From Chloroflexota bacterium (GTDB taxonomy: Bacteria; Chloroflexota; UBA6077), in contig JAMCTB010000084.1 of NCBI GenBank assembly GCA_023380955.1, positions 1-6,748 of the forward strand: DNA of 6,748 nt, given 5' to 3'. The notes beneath the pieces are model-generated. The model was not told the DNA's origin. It saw only the letters and a list, made by a program, of their open reading frames with translations, and ran no database searches. Shown piece by piece: positions 1 through 4,537 of this stretch (the stretch's first letter is position 1; every line of letters begins with the position of its first letter). Made by a program: the position numbers and the translations under genes.

Positions 1-90
1 CGAGCCCGATCCCGCTCCAACACGGCCGGACGGTGTGAGTCGGTATGTCTGCGTTTGCTCATACATAAGGATTGCTCATCCGCCCGCCTA

Positions 91-120
91 TTGACAACTC
101 TGTGCAGACCTTAACTTGTA
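91..120 (+). promoter_or_regulatory. Possible sigma70 promoter for the toxin-antitoxin operon
   Basis: A perfect -35 hexamer TTGACA lies at 91-96. No good -10 box follows at the ideal distance: ACTTGT (114-119, 17-bp spacer) and CTTGTA (115-120, 18-bp spacer) are both poor matches. The site would leave a leader of about 130 bases before the antitoxin ATG at 256. An alternative -10-like TATAGA (228-233) sits closer to the gene but has no recognisable -35. The assignment rests on the -35 box alone. Confidence 0.25.
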
Positions 121-255
121 AGGAATGACCCGCGTGTGCGCCCTGCTTCTTCCCACGGCGTATCCTCGGGGCCTGGCGTCGTGATATCATTCTCAGTCGA
201 GTCGCACGGCACCCTCAACCGATACAGTATAGAGCAGAGTCAGGCGAGGTAGGGC

Positions 256-483
256 ATGAAAGAACGGATCGAAGTCAACCCCAATGTGCACTCCGGCAAA
301 CCCTGCGTAGCAGGTACCAGGATTCCCGTTCAGGATGTCCTGGAGCTGGTGGCCGAAGGCATTCCCTTCCACACGATCGTCCGAGACTACTATCCCGAGC
401 TTCAGGTCGATGATATCCAGGCGTGCGTCCGCTACGCGGCCGCGGTGCTCGCGGCTGAGGATCTCCACGTATCGGTAGCGTGA
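256..483 (+). CDS. DUF433 family antitoxin (VapB-like)
   Basis: This 75-residue protein is a nearly full-length DUF433 domain. The family signature is visible: NPNVHSGKPCVAGTRIPV at about residues 8-25, followed by a helix-turn-helix-like stretch ending in YYPELQVDDIQACVRYAA (about 45-62). DUF433 proteins are small DNA-binding-type proteins commonly paired with PIN-like toxins; by family knowledge it should neutralise the toxin and probably repress its own operon. The ATG at 256 is preceded by GAGGT (246-250) at a suitable distance. Its TGA stop (481-483) overlaps the GTG start of the toxin gene in a GTGA tetranucleotide, which implies translational coupling. The family is clear; the antitoxin role is inferred from the neighbour. 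Confidence 0.9.
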   Translation: MKERIEVNPNVHSGKPCVAGTRIPVQDVLELVAEGIPFHTIVRDYYPELQVDDIQACVRYAAAVLAAEDLHVSVA

Positions 484-854
484 CGTTGAAGTTCCTGTGT
501 GACCAGGACGTCTACGCCATCACCGCCCGGTTTCTGCGTGAGCAAGGTCACGATGTGACGACGGCCGCAGACTTGGGCCATTCCCGCTCCTCCGACACCG
601 AACTGCTCCGAGCAGCCCACGAGTTGGACAGGCTTCTGATCACCAGGGATAGGCACTTCGGCTCTCTCGTGTTCATGGTGAATCTGGGTTCCGGGGTTGT
701 CTATCTTCGGATGACACCGGCCAATCTGAATGAGGTGCACAGAGAGTTGGCCAGAGCCCTGGCCCATCACTCGGAGGACGAGCTGAGGGAGGCCTTTCTC
801 GTGGTGGAAGAGGGCAGACACCGCTTCCGCAGGATTCCGGCGGAGAAGCCATAG
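480..854 (+). CDS. DUF5615 PIN-like toxin, probable ribonuclease
   Basis: This 124-residue protein matches the DUF5615 PIN-like family in length and layout. It opens with a hydrophobic strand and acidic turn (LKFLCDQD, residues 3-10; D8 and D10), continues with FLREQGHDV (18-26) and DLGHSRSSDTELL (31-43; D39, E41), and has the family's TRDRHFG block (55-61; D57). The acidic residues are the expected metal-binding cluster of a PIN-fold RNase. D8-Q9-D10 replaces the usual D-E-N, a mild variation. By family knowledge it would cleave RNA when not held by the upstream DUF433 protein. The GTG start at 480 is fixed by the 4-base overlap with the antitoxin stop. It converges on the nuclease gene ending at 947, with 92 bases between the two stops and no obvious terminator. 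The toxin role is inferred from family and pairing. Confidence 0.88.
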   Translation: MTLKFLCDQDVYAITARFLREQGHDVTTAADLGHSRSSDTELLRAAHELDRLLITRDRHFGSLVFMVNLGSGVVYLRMTPANLNEVHRELARALAHHSEDELREAFLVVEEGRHRFRRIPAEKP

Positions 855-946
855 CCCAAGTCGTCCCATCATGACTCAAGTCCAGACGCCGGCTCTAGCC
901 GAGAGATCGCCCCCCGGTCGCCAGTTCGGTTCACCTCATGGCACCC

Positions 947-1615
947 TCACTCTCGCAACCTTGCGGACCCAGGCCGGGTCATCTGCATCGATACTCCTTT
1001 CTCCCGCTCAGCAGCCAACTGCTTCGAAAGCTTCGCGACGCATTCCCCGTCCCAGATCTCGATCGGTTTGCCTTCTGCCCACTTCGCGGCAGACCGAGTC
1101 ACGCGCCCGGTGGTTACGAGGAAAGCGCGACTTGCCCCGAAGTCATGCATGGCACCATAGAGGTCCCTCAGCACCGGCTCCCCAACGGACCAGCTCTTAT
1201 AGTTCTTGCACTGCACGACGGCCAGAACTTCTGACTTGTCAGCAACCAGGTCCACGCCGTGATCCCCCTGAGCGCCCGCCACCCTGGTGCCGTACCCGAG
1301 GCCGCGAAAGCCCGCCGCTACCCAATCCTCGAATTCGTCTGGGGACATGGCTTGCAACTGCGCCAGCGACTTGCCCGCGGCCAGCTGTATGCGCAGCACG
1401 AGCTTCAAGCCGGCAATGACCAGTGCCGTCAGAATCAAGGCCATCAAGAGCGGAGTGGGGTTAACGTGATCCGAGAACTTCCATCTGGCAAAGTCGTAGC
1501 TCCCGTTAAATGCGAACGAATAGACCGCCCATAGTCAGATGAGGCCTAGCAGGCTCTCTGCCGACCTCATGATCTTGGGGTAGCGTTCCTTCACAGCTCG
1601 TGGTGACCGGGGCAT
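947..1615 (-). pseudogene. Mrr-family restriction endonuclease with two N-terminal hydrophobic segments, interrupted by an in-frame TGA
   Basis: Read from the ATG at 1615, which has a strong GGAGGAGGT ribosome binding site, this would be a 222-residue protein if codon 27 (TGA, 1537-1535) were sense. Everything from 1534 down to the stop at 947 is open in the same frame. Two hydrophobic segments at about residues 22-36 and 56-77 suggest a membrane hairpin; the TGA falls within the first, where Trp (TGG) would fit well. The Mrr_cat nuclease domain spans about residues 88-200: SPDEFEDWV (91-99), GDHGVDLVA (117-125, catalytic D122), VVQCKNY (133-139, Q135 and K137), and a helical region ending AFLVTTGRVTRSA (164-176). 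Mrr-type enzymes cleave modified or foreign DNA. Restart at TTG 1447 or ATG 1444 could give a 165-166 residue nuclease, but neither has a ribosome binding site. TGA ends several other genes here, so recoding is unlikely. Nonsense mutation or sequencing error are the main explanations. Confidence 0.8.
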
Positions 1616-1618
1616 GAG

Positions 1619-1627
1619 ACCTCCTCC
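1619..1627 (-). promoter_or_regulatory. Strong ribosome binding site of the interrupted nuclease gene
   Basis: On the - strand the sequence reads GGAGGAGGT, then CTC, then the ATG at 1615. This is the best Shine-Dalgarno match in the left half of the window. It decides that the original start is 1615 and not one of the internal codons near 1447, which have no such site. It is what makes the in-frame TGA at 1537-1535 meaningful. Confidence 0.7.
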
Positions 1628-1706
1628 ATCACCTTCGAAGAGATTTGCGCTCACCGCTGCGAACGGGAGTCCCAAGACAAGAGACACGACCGCGCCCGCA
1701 CGGGTC

Positions 1707-1746
1707 TACACAGCATCCTCTACTATCGTAGTTCGCTCGCTGTGTA
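1707..1746. repeat. Nested inverted repeat upstream of the nuclease gene
   Basis: An 8-bp perfect inverted repeat, TACACAGC (1707-1714) and GCTGTGTA (1739-1746), encloses a second small one, CTAC-TATC-GTAG (1720-1731), with nearly the same centre. It lies about 90 bases upstream of the nuclease ATG at 1615. It could be an operator for a dimeric regulator or an imperfect hairpin in a transcript. No run of T follows on either strand, so it is not a classical intrinsic terminator. Confidence 0.35.
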
Positions 1747-1998
1747 AATAGCCGGATTGGGCTACCTTCCGTAGCGCACCAGAATGATGGACTCGGGTGC
1801 ATGGAGCCCGGTGGATGCGACCCACGCCGCCACACCTGGCGCCTCGGGTTCGAGACCGAGGCTTGTCGATGCGGCGGGCTCAGGAGGACCCGGGCATAGG
1901 GAACACAGGAGGTACGTGAGCCTCCGGCCCGGAGATCGCAGCCTCTTCCACGACAACTCCGTCAGCGGCCCTCGACACTTGGCGGCATCGAACGAGGA

Positions 1999-2019
1999 GG
2001 CCGGTTCCGTGAACCGGCC
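1999..2019. repeat. Perfect 9-bp hairpin GGCCGGTTC-CGT-GAACCGGCC
   Basis: The two arms (1999-2007 and 2011-2019) are perfectly complementary around a 3-base loop. There is no T-tract after it, so it is not a standard terminator. It is the tightest of the stem-loops in the 1841-2076 group. Confidence 0.5.
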
Positions 2020-2045
2020 GTGGTCGCTGAGGCCAGGTTCCTTGG

Positions 2046-2076
2046 GGCTCTGTGGCTCGCCAGCGGGGACAGAGCC
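2046..2076. repeat. Hairpin with 8-bp perfect outer stem
   Basis: GGCTCTGT (2046-2053) pairs with ACAGAGCC (2069-2076). On the + strand the 15-base interior can extend the helix with CTCG against CGGG around a CCAG loop. It lies 26 bases after the 1999-2019 hairpin. No gene is attached to it. Confidence 0.45.
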
Positions 2077-2124
2077 GGCTACGCGCAGGGGACGGAAGGC
2101 ACAGCCTCGTGCATATCCCTAGAA

Positions 2125-2219
2125 GTAGGGGCGACCGGTGGTCGCCCCATCCATGCGGGTCTCCCTCCCCTGTAAGCGCTCTCTACAGCCGGCCCAGGGC
2201 GTCTGCCAGTCGCCCCTAC
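2125..2219. repeat. 95-bp element with 11-bp perfect terminal inverted repeats (REP/MITE-like)
   Basis: GTAGGGGCGAC (2125-2135) and GTCGCCCCTAC (2209-2219) are perfect inverted repeats at the two ends of a 95-bp stretch. The left end also folds on itself: GGGGCGACC-GGT-GGTCGCCCC (2128-2148), a 9-bp stem with a 3-base loop. A weak internal inverted repeat CTGTA...TACAG lies near the centre. It encodes nothing. Terminal inverted repeats around a short non-coding core are typical of small non-autonomous elements. I know of similar GTAGGGGCGAC-type dispersed repeats in GC-rich environmental bacteria, but only one copy is present here, so mobility cannot be shown. Confidence 0.5.
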
Positions 2220-2231
2220 GCGAAAACTTGA

Positions 2232-2262
2232 CGGGCACCGCCGGCCGAGGCGAAGGTGCCCG
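2232..2262. repeat. Stem-loop with 8-bp perfect outer stem
   Basis: CGGGCACC (2232-2239) and GGTGCCCG (2255-2262) are perfectly complementary; GCC (2240-2242) and GGC (2249-2251) add an inner 3-bp helix with a small bulge. It starts 12 bases after the 95-bp inverted-repeat element. No T-tract follows, so a terminator role is not supported. Confidence 0.4.
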
Positions 2263-2406
2263 AACGGATGCTGGATTCGATCGGTCGCGTGACCCAGCTG
2301 CTGGACTGCTTCATCCAGTCCGGCTCGGACAGGGATGCCGGCCCGCCGGACCCCGCACAGCGGTGATCGGTGACGGCGGCGCCGGCAACTGCCCCGCGCC
2401 CCGCTT

Positions 2407-2718
2407 CTAGCCCCTCGGCTTGGCGGCGGACAGGTTGAAGGTGCCGTACCGCCTGAAGTGCTCCATCAACCCACCGTCCTCCAGCAGCTGAATCATCACC
2501 GGCGGCAGCGGCACGATCGTTATGTCGACCCCTTTGGTGACGTCTCGGACCAGCCCGGCCCCCAGGTCCACCTCCAGGACGTCTCCCTGGTCGATGAGCG
2601 AGCTGTCGCACCTGACCAGCGGGAGGCCGATGTTGATGGCGTTGCGAAAGAAGATCCGAGCGAAGCTCCGGGCGAGGACCGCCGAGATGCCGGCCGCCCG
2701 GATCAGAGGGATCTCCAC
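2407..2718 (-). pseudogene. leuD: 3-isopropylmalate dehydratase small subunit (LeuD), C-terminal fragment
   Basis: The 103-residue reading frame is clearly the C-terminal part of LeuD, the aconitase-like swivel subunit that works with LeuC to isomerise isopropylmalate in leucine synthesis. It keeps RAAGISAVLARSFARIFFRN (residues 7-26), then INIGLPLV and, near the end, the short-type LeuD tail VPLPPVMIQLLEDGGLMEH. Small LeuD proteins are about 160-170 residues. Missing here are roughly the first 55-65, including the N-terminal strands and the GCGSSRE substrate-binding motif just before the point where similarity begins. Only 39 bases separate its first codon (GTG 2718) from a 34-bp palindrome, so the missing part cannot lie just upstream. 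The GTG has no ribosome binding site, and no leuC is nearby. It is best read as a remnant left by deletion or rearrangement. Confidence 0.82.
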
Positions 2719-2757
2719 GATGGATGGGGAGTCAGGGGATGGGGGAAGGGGACGGCG

Positions 2758-2791
2758 CGGTCCCGGCGGCGATCGATCGCCGCCGGGACCG
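2758..2791 (-). terminator. Perfect 34-bp palindrome after the cytochrome gene
   Basis: The sequence is perfectly self-complementary from 2758 to 2791, centred on GATC|GATC (2771-2778), with arms of GGTCCCGGCGGC type. It starts 15 bases after the cytochrome stop codon on the - strand and would form an extremely stable GC-rich hairpin. The bases after it on that strand are C/T-rich, not a pure T run, so it is a non-canonical terminator or a 3'-end stabilising hairpin. It also lies right at the broken end of the leuD fragment, so a role in a rearrangement is possible. Confidence 0.6.
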
Positions 2792-2806
2792 TTGGTTACC
2801 TGGGAT

Positions 2807-3538
2807 TCAGCTCTTGTGCTTCTCGCCGTGGCAGGAGGTGCAGTCCTGCAGCACCGTGTTCCGCACCTGCTCCATGCCCGGCTTACCGTGGCAGGCTATG
2901 CAACCCACCACCGACGCCCGGGGCCCCATCATCGCTTTGAAGCTGCCGTCGGCCTGGGCGTTCAGCAGCAGCGCCGCCTTCTTGGCCACCTCGCCGGTGA
3001 GTCGGGCGCATCGGGCCTTCCGCTCGTCGGAGTCCACCGCCACCCCGTTCTTCTTGGACCACTCCGTCACGGAGATGTGGCACAGCTGCGATCCCGATCC
3101 CAGCTCCTCGGTGTACCAGAGGGTCAGCTCGTTGATCAGCTTGCCGCGGATGGCCCCGTCCTGGTGGACGAGGCTGATGACGGCGCTCGATCCCAGCAGG
3201 GCGCCGCAGTGGGAGCCCCAGCCGGCCACGCCGCCCTCACCGAACCGGAGGATATCGTTGGGGATTATGTTGTAGGGGTGGCCCAACTGGCCGATCAGCG
3301 CGGAGAAGGAGCCGAAGCCGCAGCCTCCCTTGCCGTAGCCCTCGACCCCTTTCCAGTACACCGCCTCGGGATCCAGCTTCTTGTACGGCCACGGGTACGG
3401 GGGGATTTCCACGGAGGCCGCGCTGCTCCCCTGGGACGCGAAGAGGCTCAACCCCGCCGCGCCCACGGTCGCCCCCGCCACCAGCTTGCCCGCGCCCGCC
3501 AGGAACCCTCTTCTGGACATCTCTTCCTGCTTGTCCAC
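2807..3538 (-). CDS. Split-Soret-type diheme cytochrome c with Tat signal
   Basis: A 243-residue exported redox protein. The N-terminus carries a twin-arginine signal (SRRGFL, residues 8-13) followed by a hydrophobic Ala/Gly-rich stretch to about 35, with likely cleavage near GSSAA (37-41). The central region matches the split-Soret cytochrome / C_GCAxxG_C_C family: GYGKGGCGFGSF (67-78), FGEGGVAGWGSHCGALLGSSA (99-119) and QLCHISVTEW (151-160). Two heme c sites follow near the C-terminus, CIACH (213-217) and CTSCH (233-237). The known family member from Desulfovibrio is a dimeric diheme periplasmic cytochrome whose physiological partner is uncertain. I chose GTG 3538 because AGGGGAG lies 5 bases upstream; ATG 3520, six codons later, is the alternative and keeps the Tat motif. 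Upstream codons back to 3841 are open but look non-coding. It lies 305 bases downstream of a response regulator gene and may be its target. Confidence 0.88.
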   Translation of the reverse strand: MDKQEEMSRRGFLAGAGKLVAGATVGAAGLSLFASQGSSAASVEIPPYPWPYKKLDPEAVYWKGVEGYGKGGCGFGSFSALIGQLGHPYNIIPNDILRFGEGGVAGWGSHCGALLGSSAVISLVHQDGAIRGKLINELTLWYTEELGSGSQLCHISVTEWSKKNGVAVDSDERKARCARLTGEVAKKAALLLNAQADGSFKAMMGPRASVVGCIACHGKPGMEQVRNTVLQDCTSCHGEKHKS

Positions 3539-3543
3539 TTCTT

Positions 3544-3550
3544 CTCCCCT
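3544..3550 (-). promoter_or_regulatory. Ribosome binding site favouring GTG 3538 for the cytochrome
   Basis: AGGGGAG on the - strand is followed by AAGAA and then GTG 3538. The next candidate start, ATG 3520, has only AGGA four bases upstream. The stronger site favours the GTG, giving a seven-residue N-terminal extension before the Tat motif, a normal arrangement for Tat signals. Confidence 0.55.
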
Positions 3551-3652
3551 TTCGTCATCGCTCGAATATCGAAACAGCCTTCGTCGGCTCTCGAGCCCAA
3601 CACCGCGATTGGCAACCGGATGGGCGACCACAGCGGTAAAGCAAGGAGTCGA

Positions 3653-3691
3653 GGCTTCGGCCGGATCTCTCCTTCGGGACCGGCTGAAGTC
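3653..3691 (+). repeat. Imperfect 39-bp inverted repeat upstream of the cytochrome gene
   Basis: GGCTTCGGCCGG (3653-3664) can pair with CCGGCTGAAGTC (3680-3691) over 12 positions, two of them G-U pairs when read as + strand RNA. On the - strand those two become mismatches. It sits about 115 bases upstream of the cytochrome start and could be a regulator site, a hairpin in the leader, or a terminator-like structure after the response regulator gene. Confidence 0.3.
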
Positions 3692-3843
3692 TCGGTTCCT
3701 CGATATCCGATCGCGCGACCGCACGCTATCTCGCGGCGACTCTAACGCGTTCGTGCATTTGGGAACAAGGGTAGTGGACCCGGTTTTCCGATGGGGACTA
3801 CTACCTGCTTCGGAGCGTTTCGGGTAGGGAGTTTGACCCATGC

Positions 3844-4497
3844 TCAGATCTCCACCAGCCCCGCCCGGATGGCGTACTTCACCAGCTCGACGCGGCTGTG
3901 GATGTCCAGCTTGTCCATCAGGTTCGCCCGGTGCCCCATGACGGTCTTGATGCTGAGGCCGAGGCCGTTCGCTATCTCCTGGTTGCTCAGCCCCTCCGCC
4001 ACCAGCTTGAGGACCTCCGTCTCCCGCTCCGTCAGGGTCGCGGAGCCGTCCGGTTCCGCAGCAACCTCCGGCCTCCGCAGCGATCTCTCGATGACGGTCC
4101 TGGCGATGGATGGACAGAGGTAGGAGCCTCCATCCTGCACCGCCCGGATGGCCGAGACCAGGTCGGCGCCCCGGACCTTCTTCAGCAGGTGGCCGGCGGC
4201 GCCGGCCTCCAGGATGGGGAAGACGTACTCCCGGTTGTCGTGCTGGGTGAGCACCAGCACCCGGATCTGGGGATAGGAGGCCACGATCCGCCTGGTGGCC
4301 TCGATGCCGTCCATCTCCGGCATCGCCACGTCCATCAGCACCACGTCGGGCGATAGCTGCCCCGCCAGCTCCACGGCCTCCCGACCGTTGCCGGCCTCCC
4401 CCACCACCAGCAGGTCGTCGTAGGACTCCAGGAGGGAGCGGATCCCATCCCGCAGCACGGCATGGTCGTCTACTATCAGCACTCGGATCTGTTTCAT
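3844..4497 (-). CDS. NarL/FixJ (LuxR-type) response regulator
   Basis: A 217-residue transcription factor of standard NarL length. The receiver domain (about 4-120) shows the acidic pair D10-D11 in VLIVDDH, the phosphorylation site D56 in VVLMDVAMPEMDG, T84 in LVLTQHD and K106 in AGHLLKK. The C-terminal LuxR helix-turn-helix (about 152-217) begins LTERETEVLKLVAEGLSNQEI and contains the recognition-helix segment SIKTVMGHRANLMDKL. When phosphorylated by the kinase encoded 40 bp upstream it should bind DNA as a dimer. ATG 4497 is chosen because the receiver domain begins directly after it; the upstream sequence GGTGGGAT is only a weak ribosome binding site, and ATG 4512 five codons earlier is possible. 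The close spacing points to one transcript with the kinase. The nearest candidate target is the cytochrome gene downstream. Confidence 0.93.
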   Translation of the reverse strand: MKQIRVLIVDDHAVLRDGIRSLLESYDDLLVVGEAGNGREAVELAGQLSPDVVLMDVAMPEMDGIEATRRIVASYPQIRVLVLTQHDNREYVFPILEAGAAGHLLKKVRGADLVSAIRAVQDGGSYLCPSIARTVIERSLRRPEVAAEPDGSATLTERETEVLKLVAEGLSNQEIANGLGLSIKTVMGHRANLMDKLDIHSRVELVKYAIRAGLVEI

Positions 4498-4537
4498 CGG
4501 TATCCCACCCATTTGTCTTCGATGCCGGCCCCTACAC

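Larger units (their letters stand above)
1628..2124. other. Gene-free, hairpin-rich interval
   Basis: No credible protein gene is visible here. Open frames exist only because of high GC content, and their translations are rich in Arg, Pro, Gly and Ser with no recognisable domain. The second half holds perfect stem-loops on the + strand: 1841-1862 (7-bp stem, 8-base loop), 1922-1934 (5-bp stem), 1999-2019 (9-bp stem, 3-base loop) and 2046-2076 (8-bp stem, extendable inward by 4 pairs). The interval is either a structured untranslated RNA, decayed mobile-element sequence, or chance structure in GC-rich DNA. Confidence 0.4.
3539..3843. other. Intergenic gap between response regulator and cytochrome genes
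   Basis: About 300 bases with no convincing gene. The nuclease-like open frame through it is only an upstream extension of the cytochrome frame, rich in Arg and Ser and with no domain. It contains a long imperfect inverted repeat (3653-3691, 12-pair stem allowing two G-U pairs on the + strand). A near-pair of GGTAGT/ACTACC arms lies close to the response regulator stop. No convincing sigma70 promoter for the cytochrome was found by eye; an activator-dependent promoter here is plausible given the neighbouring two-component system. Confidence 0.45.

Noticed and set aside
871..1419. Long open frame on the + strand opposite the nuclease gene
   Set aside because: Translation is Arg/Pro/Ser-rich with no domain and is antisense to a clear Mrr domain.
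1535..1537. TGA recoded as tryptophan
   Set aside because: Antitoxin, cytochrome, response regulator and kinase genes all end in TGA at the expected family lengths, so TGA is a normal stop in this genome.
1841..1862. GTTCGAGA loop on a 7-bp stem resembling a tRNA T-arm
   Set aside because: The stem register gives an 8-base loop, and no acceptor, D or anticodon arms can be placed around it.
1895..1940. GGGAACAC with following GTGAG and CTCCGG, faintly like part of a cobalamin riboswitch
   Set aside because: The conserved GCCACTG-type B12 box and the CCCGCAAC-type core are absent.
1784..2122. 112-codon open frame on the + strand
   Set aside because: No domain, unusual composition, and it runs across several perfect stem-loops. 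Only an internal AGGAGG-GTG (1907-1918) argues for translation.
2256..2366. Short + strand frame of 36 codons starting GTG 2256 (or ATG 2268)
   Set aside because: The translation looks mildly protein-like (LDSIGRVTQLLDCFIQSGSD) but the start is inside a stem-loop, there is no ribosome binding site, and no family is recognisable. It could be a gene remnant; too weak to call.
2522..3745. 407-codon open frame on the + strand opposite the cytochrome
   Set aside because: It is antisense to the split-Soret cytochrome and the leuD fragment; its length comes from high GC content and its translation has no recognisable feature.
3539..3841. Upstream extension of the cytochrome frame to ATG 3841 (100 more residues)
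   Set aside because: The extension is Arg/Ser-rich, has no domain, and would bury the Tat signal more than 100 residues from the N-terminus.
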